The position numbers were made by a program, and so were the translations under genes. The notes under the pieces are model-generated. The model was not told where the DNA came from. It worked only from the letters and a program-made list of their open reading frames with translations, and searched no databases. From NCBI RefSeq assembly GCF_003555545.1, contig NZ_CP032157.1, positions 2,546,546-2,610,545 on the forward strand: a stretch of DNA of 64,000 bases. The letters run 5' to 3'. Shown piece after piece: positions 34,037 to 43,164 of the stretch. How positions within the stretch are numbered: the stretch's first letter is position 1; the number at the start of each line of letters is the position of its first letter. The DNA is from Paraflavitalea soli (GTDB lineage Bacteria; Bacteroidota; Bacteroidia; Chitinophagales; Chitinophagaceae).

Positions 34037-34879
34037 TTATTGAGCCAGGGCCTGGGCAGACCTTGCCACGGTATCCCACTCTTCCCACAGGGCCAGTCGC
34101 TGTTCATAGACACCCCGCACCCAGGGCAAGGCCTGACTGCCCAAGTGAATCCGCAGCGGTGGATTTTCCGCATCCACCACCTGGAAGAGTGCTGCTGGCG
34201 TAGCATTGGGATCACCTTTGTCCAGGTCTTTCAATTGCTCAAAAAACCGGGTTTTATAATCCGTGTAAATGTCCATGCCCGCCGCAAATTTCAAAGAATG
34301 CTCACTGCCAAATTCCGTAGCGTAGGCGCCCGGTTCGATAATGGTCACTTTGATGCCAAAGGGGGCCACTTCTTCGGCCAGGCTTTCGTGGATGGCCTCA
34401 AAGGCCCATTTCGACGAAGCGTAGTAGCCGACCACCGGCAATGTCACATGGCCCAGGTTGCTGGAAGTGCCCAGGATATGGCCACTCCCCTGCTTCCGCA
34501 GCAATGGCAGAGCCGCCTGAATAACAGCCAATGCGCCAAAAATGTTCGTTTCGTACATGGCCTTCACCTCTTCCAGGCTCGCTTCTTCGATAGTGCCCAC
34601 CATGGCATAACCGGCATTGTTGAGCACTATGTCCAACCGTCCGAAATGGGCATGCGCCTGGGCTACGGCTGTAGCTGCCTGGCCGGGCCTGGTCACGTCT
34701 AATTCGAGGGTCAATACATTGGCGCCATACTTTTCCTTCAGTGCGGCTAAACTATCCACATTACGGGCTGTCGCGGCTACCTTATCACCACGTTTCAGCG
34801 CCGCCTCGGCCCACACGCGGCCAAAGCCACGTGATGCCCCGGTAATGAACCAAACTTTACTATGCTGTTGCTTTTTCAT
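34037..34879 (-). CDS. Short-chain dehydrogenase/reductase
   Basis: A 280-residue classical SDR. The cofactor loop is TGASRGFG (near residue 14), followed by NNAGYA, the catalytic Ser in GTSSNLG, and YYASSKWAF with the Tyr and Lys of the active site. ATARNVDSL after the second strand suggests NADP preference. The substrate is unknown. It is likely cotranscribed with the AraC regulator gene downstream. Confidence 0.92.
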   Translation of the reverse strand: MKKQQHSKVWFITGASRGFGRVWAEAALKRGDKVAATARNVDSLAALKEKYGANVLTLELDVTRPGQAATAVAQAHAHFGRLDIVLNNAGYAMVGTIEEASLEEVKAMYETNIFGALAVIQAALPLLRKQGSGHILGTSSNLGHVTLPVVGYYASSKWAFEAIHESLAEEVAPFGIKVTIIEPGAYATEFGSEHSLKFAAGMDIYTDYKTRFFEQLKDLDKGDPNATPAALFQVVDAENPPLRIHLGSQALPWVRGVYEQRLALWEEWDTVARSAQALAQ

Positions 34880-34963
34880 ACTCCTTGTTTTTGCATTTAT
34901 TGATCCTGCAAAATTCAGGAGGCGCCGCCTGTGCGATGTAGCCTGATTGCGGGCATTTGTAGT

Positions 34964-35722
34964 CTAATTGCGGATGAGGTTATTCAATGTCATTAGATTC
35001 CTGATCGCATCGCCGATGGTATTGTTGAAGTAAACATATACATCTTTACCTTCCCGGCGCCAATGGGAGATCTGTGCTGCCTGGAGCTGTAGATAGTCGT
35101 CGGAATAACCACCCCGGTAATCACCGGCAGGACCATGAAAGCGGAGGTATACAAAGGCTGCCTGCTTATTGAGCCGCTTGTTGGCCGACTTTGGTATATC
35201 ATGCAATACGATGCTGCAGGCATACTCATCGGCCATTTCATAGACCTCGCCAATATACCAGGAGGGATGCCTGAATTCGAGGGCCAGTTTCCAGCCATGG
35301 GCCGGTACAATACTTTGCAGGATGCCCAGCAGGTCTTCTACGGGCCCATACTTGTCTACGGTTATGGAAGGAGGGAATTGTATAAGCAGGCATCCTTTCT
35401 TCGTGCCTGCCTGGTCTATAACGTCCATAAACCGCAACACATCCTCCTGCTTGTACGCCAAGCCTTTTATATGGGTAATTTCCTGCCAGAGTTTAAACGT
35501 GAAGACAAAATCGTCTGGCACCATTTCCGCCCATTTCCTAACGGTGGCTGCCTGGGGTACTTTATAAAACGAACTGTTTACCTCCAGGCTATTGAACATG
35601 GAGCTATAATAAGTAAGCCGGCTCTTATCCCTGAATGCCGGGGGAAAAGCCTGTTTATTGGGTACAGGCAATACAAGTCCGCTGGTGCCCGCGCTATATG
35701 ATCCGATCCGTGATCCCGCCAT
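34964..35722 (-). CDS. DUF72 family protein
   Basis: A 252-residue soluble protein of the DUF72 (YecE-like) TIM-barrel family. The start region with YSAGTSGLVLP, the segment FNSLEVNSSFYKVPQ near residue 47, FTFKLWQEITH, LLIQFPPSI and the late YLRFHGPAGDYRGGYSDDYL are typical. Its biochemical role is not known. Its start is divergent to nothing on the right; about 250 bases without a clear gene separate it from the acyltransferase. Confidence 0.9.
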   Translation of the reverse strand: MAGSRIGSYSAGTSGLVLPVPNKQAFPPAFRDKSRLTYYSSMFNSLEVNSSFYKVPQAATVRKWAEMVPDDFVFTFKLWQEITHIKGLAYKQEDVLRFMDVIDQAGTKKGCLLIQFPPSITVDKYGPVEDLLGILQSIVPAHGWKLALEFRHPSWYIGEVYEMADEYACSIVLHDIPKSANKRLNKQAAFVYLRFHGPAGDYRGGYSDDYLQLQAAQISHWRREGKDVYVYFNNTIGDAIRNLMTLNNLIRN

Positions 35723-35968
35723 TCCAATGCTTTATGCCATTACCTGCAAAAATGCCACCAGCCCCTGCCATCCACATTTTTATTATCTTCCGATAGCCAA
35801 ACTGCATTACCATGATCAACTGATGCAAAATACCTGTACCAGTATACCGGTGCCAGGGAAAAAGGAGATATGGTGTGCTGGCTGCAAACCTTGCCACATG
35901 CCGCCAGTGCCAATCATTCCGACATGCCCTGGTTTGTTCAGTACATTAGTTTCTCGAAACTGGCAGGA

Positions 35969-37030
35969 CTATAGACCTTTCCTATTCTTCAACCCAAACA
36001 AGGGCCTGATCACCCCTACCCTTCTGATGACAAATTCATAGCACAAAAAACAGCCTGCTACGGTACCTGCCAGGACCAACAGAAACTTCAGGTGTACATC
36101 GATATTTAACGGGAATATCAGCAACGATGAGAGGTAGAGAAATACCATATGGATAATGTAGACCGGGTAAGCGGCCTCACTCAGGTAACGCAAGGCCTTG
36201 CCGGAATGGTTCAGATATTTGTGCCCAAACGCAAAAACGGAAAAGATCCAGCAATTCGACTCGATGACCAACAGGATATTGGATACCGTCATATTAGGCT
36301 GTAATAGCCGCCAGGTATACAATGACGCCGCAGCCACTACAAACAGCCAGCGCCATTTCAACAACATGTTCCAGTAAGCAGTACCAGCCAACACAAAACA
36401 AAACCCAAACAGGAAGGCGACCAACCCCAGGAAGAAGCCATGCCAGGTCATCGCATACAACTCGTAAGGCATGGGATCAACCAATAATACTTCTGCTACA
36501 AAAACCGCTATCACCACCAGCAGCCAGCCGGGATGACCGGATAGCTTTTTTATCCAGCCAACGATCTTACCTTGTTCATGCCTTTTCAAATAATAAAGAA
36601 CGGGACACAGCACAACCACATAAATAAAGATATTCCCCAAAAACCAGAGGTGGCCGGGGCCGGGCTGGTAACTCAGCTCCCAGTGATAATAATGTTGCAG
36701 GAGGAGCATGTGGAGCGGTACGATCGCAAACAGGCCAAACACAAACGGGATCAGTATCCTCCTTGAACGCTCCAGGAGCAACTGTTTCCAGCTCCTATGC
36801 TGCATAGCAAAGTAAACGCCCATACCCGACACAAAGAACAACAACGGTATTCTCCATACATTGAGCATGGCCATGATCGGCCATAATGATCCCAGGGGCT
36901 TGTCATTGGTAATAAACCCGATCATCATACCCCAGGGCTGAAAGCCAATGGCCACATGATACAGTAAGAGCAGGCCAATGGCCATCACCCTCAACCAATC
37001 AATATCATACCTTCTGTTGATAGCTGACAT
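35969..37030 (-). CDS. Acyltransferase-3 family membrane protein
   Basis: A 353-residue integral membrane protein with about ten helices. The N-terminal RRYDIDWLRVMAIGLLLLYHVAIGF contains the conserved Arg and catalytic His of acyltransferase-3 proteins, and LLFFVSGMGVYF plus RSRRILIPFVFG follow as expected. Such enzymes transfer acyl groups to surface polysaccharides or glucans (OpgC-like). The gene lies 27 bases before the ankyrin lipoprotein gene's end on the same strand. Confidence 0.88.
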   Translation of the reverse strand: MSAINRRYDIDWLRVMAIGLLLLYHVAIGFQPWGMMIGFITNDKPLGSLWPIMAMLNVWRIPLLFFVSGMGVYFAMQHRSWKQLLLERSRRILIPFVFGLFAIVPLHMLLLQHYYHWELSYQPGPGHLWFLGNIFIYVVVLCPVLYYLKRHEQGKIVGWIKKLSGHPGWLLVVIAVFVAEVLLVDPMPYELYAMTWHGFFLGLVAFLFGFCFVLAGTAYWNMLLKWRWLFVVAAASLYTWRLLQPNMTVSNILLVIESNCWIFSVFAFGHKYLNHSGKALRYLSEAAYPVYIIHMVFLYLSSLLIFPLNIDVHLKFLLVLAGTVAGCFLCYEFVIRRVGVIRPLFGLKNRKGL

Positions 37031-37057
37031 GTCGTGTACGCATTTATGTGTAATAAC

Positions 37058-37645
37058 TTATTTCAGCAGAACTGCAATTTCCGGCCGGGTCTTTTCGAGG
37101 TAGGCATAGTCCAGCTTCAGGCCCATGGGACCAAGCATTTTACCCAGCATATCGTAGACTTTTTTAGCATCGGCAAACGACCCAATCACGGTCTCATAGG
37201 CTGTTTGGCCATATTTGTTTTTGATGGCCTTATCGGCTCCTTTTTTCAACAACAGGGATACCAGTTCCGGCCGGCAAAAGAAAGCAGCGGTATGGAGCGC
37301 AGTAGAACCATCGTTATTCCGGAAGTTCAGATCGGCGCCGGCATTGATAAGCAAGGTGGCGATATCCGTTTTCCCGAATAAGCAGGCGCTGATCAAGGGA
37401 CTTGATCCGCCAAAAGGATCTTTCACATTGATATCTGTACCCGCTGCCAGGTGTTGTTTTACCACTTCCATATTACCATTGACAACAGCCGTATGGATAT
37501 CCATGTCCGGTACTTTGGCCTTCGATGGGGTGGTGTTCTTTTGGGCAGTGGCACTATTGTCCTTGCAGCTTCCCAATACCAGTAAAAAGACAATAACAGC
37601 CACCTGCAGGGCGCTTACGCCTGCATCTTTAAATGATCGTATCAT
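37058..37645 (-). CDS. Exported ankyrin-repeat lipoprotein
   Basis: A 195-residue protein with a long N-terminal region and lipobox (LGSC, Cys about 27). About four ankyrin repeats follow (about 50-160), with DIHTAVVNGNMEVVKQHLAAGTDIN, SPLISACLFGKTDIATLLINAGAD and TALHTAAFFCRPELVSLLLKKGAD. In bacteria such periplasmic ankyrin proteins are often partners of catalase or phospholipase enzymes, but no such gene is next to it. Function unknown. Confidence 0.88.
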   Translation of the reverse strand: MIRSFKDAGVSALQVAVIVFLLVLGSCKDNSATAQKNTTPSKAKVPDMDIHTAVVNGNMEVVKQHLAAGTDINVKDPFGGSSPLISACLFGKTDIATLLINAGADLNFRNNDGSTALHTAAFFCRPELVSLLLKKGADKAIKNKYGQTAYETVIGSFADAKKVYDMLGKMLGPMGLKLDYAYLEKTRPEIAVLLK

Positions 37646-37748
37646 ACTATAGGTAAATTTTATGATGACATATTCAGAACAGGCAGCACAATACCTGTCC
37701 CCTTATTATTCGCAGCAAGGAGCGAAACATCACAGTCTTGGTAAAAAA

Positions 37749-37955
37749 TTATTCTTTCCGGTATTCCAGTATATCACCGGGCTGACAGTCAAGCACCTTA
37801 CAAATAGATTCCAGGGTGCTGAAACGGATGGCTTTGGCTTTGCCGGTCTTTAGGATAGAAAGGTTGGGCAGGGTTAAACCCACCTTTTCCGATAGTTCAT
37901 TCAATGAGATCTTTCTTTTGGCCATCATTACATCCAGGTTCACTATGATCGGCAT
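37749..37955 (-). CDS. Small XRE-type helix-turn-helix regulator (YozG-like)
   Basis: A 68-residue DNA-binding protein, nearly all a Cro/C1-type fold. MAKRKISLNELSEKVGLTLPNLSILKTGKAKAI covers helices 1-3, and FSTLESICKVLDCQPGDILEY the rest. The start at 37955 is chosen because it gives the usual YozG length; the longer frame runs backwards into the DUF2975 gene. It starts two bases after the DUF2975 stop, so the two are translationally coupled, a common regulator/membrane-protein pair. Confidence 0.9.
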   Translation of the reverse strand: MPIIVNLDVMMAKRKISLNELSEKVGLTLPNLSILKTGKAKAIRFSTLESICKVLDCQPGDILEYRKE

Positions 37956-37957
37956 GG

Positions 37958-38500
37958 CTATACGGTTAAATCGTTTTCTGACTGTATTTCTATTCCTCTT
38001 TTGAAAATATGTGCTATGACCAATAAGATGACACCCATAAACAACCAAACGTCGGCCCCACCTAACCGTAACTGTTGGGTGTCTGGCATTTGCACGCCCT
38101 GCTTTGCCAGCCACTGCGCGTATTTCATGCCCCAATGGGTGAATACGCCAATCCCCAAAGCCAGGAAGGACATGCTAAAAATAAAGCGCCCCATTTCTTT
38201 ATTGAACGGTTGTGCCATATCCAGCTTTTTGTCCTTGAGTATTTTCACGATCAGGTAAAACATGATCGCCTTCAACACGCCTTGTATACCCATTAATAAA
38301 AGCTGCACTGCGAAATGCCCTTGGTCGTATTGATAAAGCGCCGATAAATGGAAATAGTCAGCAGCATACTTATTGAAGACCAGGGAATAAACGGCATTGA
38401 AAAAGAAACTGCCGGCATCAATGCACACGCCGATAAAGATGATCCAGGAAATAATGTATAGCACGGTAAGTATCTGCCTGGTGGTAATAGTAATTTGCAT
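37958..38500 (-). CDS. DUF2975 membrane protein
   Basis: A 180-residue inner-membrane protein with four hydrophobic segments, matching DUF2975 in size and in the late FSMSFLALGIGVF segment. The start at 38500 (MQITITTRQIL) was chosen over 38557, whose extra residues are polar and lie upstream of the first helix. DUF2975 is normally paired with a YozG-type regulator, as here. Function is unknown; it may be a sensor or antagonist of the regulator. Confidence 0.85.
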   Translation of the reverse strand: MQITITTRQILTVLYIISWIIFIGVCIDAGSFFFNAVYSLVFNKYAADYFHLSALYQYDQGHFAVQLLLMGIQGVLKAIMFYLIVKILKDKKLDMAQPFNKEMGRFIFSMSFLALGIGVFTHWGMKYAQWLAKQGVQMPDTQQLRLGGADVWLFMGVILLVIAHIFKRGIEIQSENDLTV

Positions 38501-38706
38501 GATCGTCCATTTTGAGGTTGACGATGTGAAATTAGATAAATATTTATCGATAATCAATAAATATTTTGCGAATTGAGCTAAATACTACGCACCATCGCAG
38601 CGCCTAGGGGCGCCTAACCTATTACAAGCCAATGCCCTAAAACGCCCCTTCCGGGCACAAAAAAAAACCGTAGACCGTAAGATCGACGAGGCTTTTGCGG
38701 CACTCA

Positions 38707-39420
38707 TTACAACAGGGGAACAAAGTTAAAATAACGAATGATGGTCACCCGGGTGATCCCTTTTGTGGGATAGAGGGTTTTGTATTGCACGGTGAGATCC
38801 TGTTCAAGGCCCATTTTACGAGGCCCATCGGGACGGATGGTGAACTCTTCGGTAGTATTATTGCGCGTTAAGGTGAGCTTAAGGTTGTGATAAGAATAAG
38901 TGCCCTGGCTCCTGGCGCCGCCAAACCTGGCTTCTTCATAGGCAGCAGAATAGTCGGCAAAAGTGAGTCCGTAGAGCATGTCTGCCTTAATGACTTCCTC
39001 CTTTAGCTCATCTTTTAATGTCTGGGTCAATAGCGCGTCAGCACAATCGACGGTGACGTTGTTCTGCAGTGTCCCGTTTACCACCCTTCTGCGCCATATG
39101 CCCGCCACGGAGATCGCTTCCAGCCGGAAACTGTCGGTGTGATGGGCCTGGTCGGTAATGTGAATGGTGGTGGTACCGGGTATATCGGTAGTAATGTGAA
39201 GACGGTTATCCTGCAGGGCAACCCTGGCTATGTCGGTATTACCTGAAACAACGGTATACTGCGCGGACGCGCCTGCGAGGGTGATCACCGTATCCTGTCC
39301 GGCCCAGAGGGTAATTTTATTGGCATCGGGTCTGGGGGCGGCTTCTTCTTTATCTTTCTTACATGATAACAATACAAGGGAACAAAGGATACAAGCAAGG
39401 AAAGGTTGGGAAAAAAGCAT
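38707..39420 (-). CDS. Lipoprotein of unknown function
   Basis: A 237-residue lipoprotein (signal peptide with lipobox LLSC, Cys about 20, then KKDKEE). The N-terminal part has a bacterial Ig-like pattern (ITLWAGQDTVITLAGASAQYTVVSGNTDIARV). The C-terminal half looks beta-rich and is not recognised. The start at 39420 (MLFSQPFLA) gives a proper signal peptide, which the longer frame from 39486 does not. Confidence 0.7.
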   Translation of the reverse strand: MLFSQPFLACILCSLVLLSCKKDKEEAAPRPDANKITLWAGQDTVITLAGASAQYTVVSGNTDIARVALQDNRLHITTDIPGTTTIHITDQAHHTDSFRLEAISVAGIWRRRVVNGTLQNNVTVDCADALLTQTLKDELKEEVIKADMLYGLTFADYSAAYEEARFGGARSQGTYSYHNLKLTLTRNNTTEEFTIRPDGPRKMGLEQDLTVQYKTLYPTKGITRVTIIRYFNFVPLL

Positions 39421-39542
39421 ACAGATTAAATTATTGAGGATGATGGTACGGAGTGCCTGACAGCATAAAGGCTGCTTACGTTGCACGGCGGCTACGCATA
39501 GCTGTATACAATTTTTCCTGAGGGTAAGTGTAAGCTGGGAAA

Positions 39543-40097
39543 TTAATGCTGGAGATTTCTTGGCATGGGCGTATTTCCATTATTGCCTGGCGCATAAAAA
39601 GGTGAATAGCCATTGTAGGAATGCCTGCCTACGCCAATGCTGCCTGAAATGGAGAATGTTTTGTCGTTGTTGATATACATGAGTCCCATATGGGCAGCTG
39701 AATAAGTGCCAAAGTTGTTGTTGGGGTTCATTAAACCATAGTTCTTGATAGCGCCCGGTTGGTAGAACGGACTATTGTAATGGGCAAAAACAGGCGCCAC
39801 AGAAACGCCTGCGAAGGCGTATACATTATTGGTCAGCTGGCGGTTGATCTGCAATCCCATCGGCGCGGATAAAAAGGAGGCACTACCTCCACTAAAACCA
39901 GCAAATCCTGCGGAAATGCCGGCATATTTGGTGAGGAACCATTTCTTTTGAAGGTGATTGGTATCCGCCCCGTGGTTAAACTGCCTGTAGGAAGGCAGCA
40001 TGCCATTCATAGACCCCAAAAATAAAGGGGACTGGGCCTTTACAAACACAGCGGATAGTAAGATCGCGGCAAAAAGGATTATCCGTTTCATCTCCAT
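39543..40097 (-). CDS. Small exported protein, possible outer-membrane beta-barrel
   Basis: A 184-residue protein with a signal peptide (MKRIILFAAILLSAVFVKAQ within the first 22 residues). Many Gly, aromatic and alternating residues (NNVYAFAGVSVAPVF, TFSISGSIGVGRHSYNGYSPF) suggest a small beta-barrel or beta-sheet protein. No family is recognised. Starts at 40097 or 40091 are both possible. It is divergent from the ABM gene. Confidence 0.6.
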   Translation of the reverse strand: MEMKRIILFAAILLSAVFVKAQSPLFLGSMNGMLPSYRQFNHGADTNHLQKKWFLTKYAGISAGFAGFSGGSASFLSAPMGLQINRQLTNNVYAFAGVSVAPVFAHYNSPFYQPGAIKNYGLMNPNNNFGTYSAAHMGLMYINNDKTFSISGSIGVGRHSYNGYSPFYAPGNNGNTPMPRNLQH

Positions 40098-40200
40098 AAA
40101 GGTAAGCTTCCTTTTTAATAAATACCAGGCCGGCAGAATAAACCACCCGCAGATGCAGGGACCTTGTACCTTTACGGACTGATTCGCTAAACGTTCAACT

Positions 40201-40611
40201 ATGAAAAGAAGCAGGCAGCTACTCCCCCACACCTTACTAATTATTGTTATGGGTATGTTAACAGCTTCTTCGGGCAAACTTTTGGCCCAGGAGAATACCC
40301 CTTATGTACGGATTGCCACCATAGTGGTTGACTCAACGCAGCTGGAAAGCTACAAGGCTGCCCTGCAAGAACAGGCGGCAGCCGCCATTAGTAAAGAGCC
40401 AGGCGTATTGACTTTGTACGCCGTGTACGACAAAGAACATCCGGCTCATGTAACGGTATTTGAGATCTATGCCAGTGTTACTGCCTACCAATCACATATT
40501 AAGACACCCCATTTCCTAAAATATAAGTCTACTGTAGAGAAAATGGTGAAGTCGCTTGTCCTGACGGATGTAGTTCCTATTGCCCTTGCCACGAAGCCAG
40601 GACAACCATGA
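40201..40611 (+). CDS. Exported antibiotic-biosynthesis-monooxygenase (ABM) domain protein
   Basis: A 136-residue protein with a signal peptide (cleavage near residue 30, LLAQ). The mature part is one ABM domain: VRIATIVVDSTQLESYKAALQEQ, SKEPGVLTLYAVYDKEHPAHVTVFEIYAS and YQSHIKTPHFLKYKSTVEKMV. The family breaks down or oxidises small molecules without metal, but periplasmic members are poorly known. A cupin-like gene remnant follows 26 bases after the stop. Confidence 0.85.
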   Translation: MKRSRQLLPHTLLIIVMGMLTASSGKLLAQENTPYVRIATIVVDSTQLESYKAALQEQAAAAISKEPGVLTLYAVYDKEHPAHVTVFEIYASVTAYQSHIKTPHFLKYKSTVEKMVKSLVLTDVVPIALATKPGQP

Positions 40612-40637
40612 ACCCGGCAGGGAGTGAACGGATTTAA

Positions 40638-40748
40638 TTACTTTTTAACCACCTATTATGGCATACTGCCATACATGAACACCTCAACGGGAAAGTGGTA
40701 GACTGGATGGAGCAGGTGACGGAGGAACAATACCAGCTCATTAAATAA
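40638..40748 (+). pseudogene. Remnant of a cupin-type protein C-terminus
   Basis: A frame without a start codon reads WHTAIHEHLNGKVVDW and MEQVTEEQYQLIK before TAA. It resembles the C-terminal end of cupin-domain proteins of the mandelonitrile-lyase/carboxymuconolactone-associated group, which end in a similar W-EPVTDEQY motif. An in-frame stop lies directly upstream, so only about 36 codons remain. The position after an ABM gene fits, as cupin and ABM genes often neighbour each other. The family assignment is tentative. Confidence 0.45.
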
Positions 40749-40839
40749 TACACGAGAAGAATAAGATCAAAGAAACTGTCCTCCTGATCTGATAAACCAG
40801 GAAGTCAGTCTCTTTGAAGATCAGTAATCCTAACAACAG

Positions 40840-41454
40840 CTACTTCAATAGTCGCCTGGTATCAATTATCAGTTGTTTAATACCAAGACTATCGGTAGCA
40901 TCATAAAATCCACGGATACGGCGCTCTCCATCGAGCAAGGCGACCTTCTCCGTATGGATAAAGTCTTCTGCTGTTCCGCTCAGGCGGGCATCTTCCACCG
41001 CCAGTAAATATTCCTGCCTGGCTGCTTTGTATAGTTCATCCTTATTGCCTGTTAAGAACTCCCAGGCAGGCGCCTCAGCCTTTAACTGTTTTGCATAAGC
41101 AGCCAGTACGGGCACAGAATCGGTTTCCGGATCAACGGTATGGGATAAGATCATGAACTGCGGTTCTCCCTTAAAAGTTTGATACACGCTGGTGAGGTTC
41201 TTATTCATGATCTTACAAATGCCGGGGCAGGTAGTAAAGAAATACTCTACAACGGTCACTTTTCCTGTGACGTCCTTTTCGGTGATCGTTTTGCCCTCCT
41301 GGTTGGTAAAGGAAAAACTGCCGGCCACATGATCCGGTTCTCCCAATATGGGCAGGGAATTCTTTTTTACAATACCGGCGCCAATGAAAAAAAACAATCC
41401 TATTATGGAAACGGTTACGATCAATAAGGTGACTATCCTTGAAAGTGGTGTCAT
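40840..41454 (-). CDS. SCO1/SenC-family copper chaperone-like protein
   Basis: A 204-residue membrane-anchored periplasmic protein with a thioredoxin fold. An N-terminal helix (about 5-27) is followed by SFTNQEGKTITEKDVTGKVTVVEYFF and the copper-binding motif TTCPGIC (C-x3-C). The conserved His expected in the family corresponds to DFIHTEKVALLD late in the protein. SCO proteins deliver copper to cytochrome oxidase or act as thiol reductases. Here it is the last gene of an operon with MbnP and a dihaem protein, suggesting copper handling. Confidence 0.92.
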   Translation of the reverse strand: MTPLSRIVTLLIVTVSIIGLFFFIGAGIVKKNSLPILGEPDHVAGSFSFTNQEGKTITEKDVTGKVTVVEYFFTTCPGICKIMNKNLTSVYQTFKGEPQFMILSHTVDPETDSVPVLAAYAKQLKAEAPAWEFLTGNKDELYKAARQEYLLAVEDARLSGTAEDFIHTEKVALLDGERRIRGFYDATDSLGIKQLIIDTRRLLK

Positions 41455-41480
41455 GGTACATCATTAAATAGTGAATGTTT

Positions 41481-42122
41481 TTATTTCGCTGATGCAGGCA
41501 GGGTGATCCTGATCTTTTCCCATTCCATATTGATGGAACCAGACGTATCAGACAGTTTGGTCACGGTATAATTGAGCCGCTGAACAACTTTGTCAGATAC
41601 GGTGGGAACTACTTCAAACCTCGCCACATCTTCCTGTTGGTTGTACTGGTCGGCCAGGTGCTGGTCGAACCGGGTATTTAAGATCACGATCCATTTGTCT
41701 TTTCCGGGAACGGTGAAGAAAGCATAGGTGCCTGCCTTAATGGGCTGTCCCTGGATATGGATGTCCTTCGAGAAGTTGATGGTAGTGGCACTGTGCGCGC
41801 CGGTAACCCATACGGTACCATAGGGCACCAGGCCTCCCCATATGACCCTGTCTTTGGTGCCGGGAGAACTGTATTCAATATGCACATGAGATCTGCCGAT
41901 ATTGGCCATAGCCATCCTGGCAGGGCTTCCCTTCAGGGTGTCCTTGACGATGTAGCCTGCATTCACACTGTCTGCATAATCCGGCTTTCCCTCCATCGGC
42001 TGCATGGCCGTCTCTCCATGGTGCTCGTGGCCACCGGCATTCGCAGTTTCCTGCTTTGCATCCTGACCGCCACAGGAGGCAAGTATTGTTAAAGCCAGGA
42101 CGGTTCTTACAAGTTGTTTCAT
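41481..42122 (-). CDS. DUF2911 lipoprotein
   Basis: A 213-residue lipoprotein (lipobox LASC, Cys about 18). The DUF2911 signature lies in the middle: SHVHIEYSSPGTKDRVIWGGLVPYGTVWVTGAHSATTI and later PIKAGTYAFFTVPGKDKWIVILN. Many HHGE-type His residues occur in the linker after the signal peptide. DUF2911 proteins are common in Bacteroidota and their function is unknown. Gaps of nine bases to the dihaem gene and 26 bases to the SCO gene support one operon. Confidence 0.9.
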   Translation of the reverse strand: MKQLVRTVLALTILASCGGQDAKQETANAGGHEHHGETAMQPMEGKPDYADSVNAGYIVKDTLKGSPARMAMANIGRSHVHIEYSSPGTKDRVIWGGLVPYGTVWVTGAHSATTINFSKDIHIQGQPIKAGTYAFFTVPGKDKWIVILNTRFDQHLADQYNQQEDVARFEVVPTVSDKVVQRLNYTVTKLSDTSGSINMEWEKIRITLPASAK

Positions 42123-42131
42123 GATCCTGTT

Positions 42132-43160
42132 TTATTGTTCAGAAAATCGTTTGTCGGCAATAAACGCCTTGTCGTTGAGTGTTTGCAGAAAGGCCAGGAG
42201 TTGTGCCCGGTCTTTTGCGGTCAATGGTATACCCAATTTATTTTCCTTCTTTAGTTGCGCATCGAGGTTGGGTGTAGCCTGCACCCTTTGGGCATAATGC
42301 TCCAACACGGCCTCCAGGGTAATAAAACGGCCATCGTGCATATAGGGAGCCGTATACCCCAGGTTGCGCAAGGAAGGCACTTTAAAGGTATACCTGTCGG
42401 CCTCATTGAGCGTTATAGTATACCTGCCTTCATCTTTATTGCTGCCAATGCTGATGCCATTGTTGCGAAAGGAATCGTCGGTAAAGAGCGGCTCCTGGTG
42501 GCAGGAATTGCAATGCTGTTTAAAGATAACATAGCCGGCCTGCTCCTCCGTTGTAAAGGACTCCCCTTCTTTACGCATCACCTTGTCATATTTTGCATTG
42601 GCGCTTACCAGCATGACCATAAACTGCGACAAAGCCTTCATCATTCTTTCGGTATTGATCTCTGCTGTACCAAAGGCCTTTTCAAACAAGGCGGGATAGG
42701 CAGGATGCGCCCGCAATTTATTCAATACATTGGTCATGGTCTCATCCATTTCTACGGGGTTGGTGATCGGCACCAGGGGCTGCAGATCCAGGTCAAATAC
42801 GCCTCCATCCCAGAAGAAAGTTTTGCTCCAGGCCAGGTTGACGATCGCGGGTGAGTTGCGGCTGCCGAGGCGGTCGTCGATGCCATGACTCACATCATGG
42901 CCATGCTGGGTAAAACCGGATGACTGGATATGACAGCTGCCGCAGCTTACCGTATTGTCTCTTGACAAGCGGGGCTCGTAAAACAATTTCCTGCCCAGTT
43001 CAAACTTTGCCTGGGTGAGCTGGTTGGTGGAAAAGTGATAGACCGGTGCAGGAAAATTGGCCGGTGTTGTAAACCCTGTGAATGCATTAATAAGGCCGCT
43101 ACTACTGGCCAACAATGTGACGCCCAGGAGTAGGATGGTCATCCAGTGTTTGCTGCCCAT
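42132..43160 (-). CDS. Dihaem cytochrome c peroxidase/MauG family protein, MbnH-like
   Basis: A 342-residue exported dihaem protein. Haem-binding motifs are CGSCH (73-77) and CNSCH (217-221); the surrounding RKLFYEPRLSRDNTVSC, DDRLGSRNSPAIVNLAW and YTAPYMHDGRFITLEAVLEHY are typical of bacterial cytochrome c peroxidases and MauG. Because MbnP is encoded four bases upstream, it is best seen as MbnH-like: MbnH converts a Trp of MbnP to kynurenine to create a copper site. The start at 43160 (MGSKHWMTI) gives a signal segment and avoids overlap with the mbnP-like gene. Confidence 0.88.
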   Translation of the reverse strand: MGSKHWMTILLLGVTLLASSSGLINAFTGFTTPANFPAPVYHFSTNQLTQAKFELGRKLFYEPRLSRDNTVSCGSCHIQSSGFTQHGHDVSHGIDDRLGSRNSPAIVNLAWSKTFFWDGGVFDLDLQPLVPITNPVEMDETMTNVLNKLRAHPAYPALFEKAFGTAEINTERMMKALSQFMVMLVSANAKYDKVMRKEGESFTTEEQAGYVIFKQHCNSCHQEPLFTDDSFRNNGISIGSNKDEGRYTITLNEADRYTFKVPSLRNLGYTAPYMHDGRFITLEAVLEHYAQRVQATPNLDAQLKKENKLGIPLTAKDRAQLLAFLQTLNDKAFIADKRFSEQ

Positions 43161-43164
43161 GCTG

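Noticed and set aside
35816-35974. Plus-strand frame of about 52 codons with protein-like composition (DAKYLYQYTGAREKGDMVCW)
   Set aside because: It has no start codon, a stop codon lies just before it, and it overlaps the end of the acyltransferase gene. No family is recognised.
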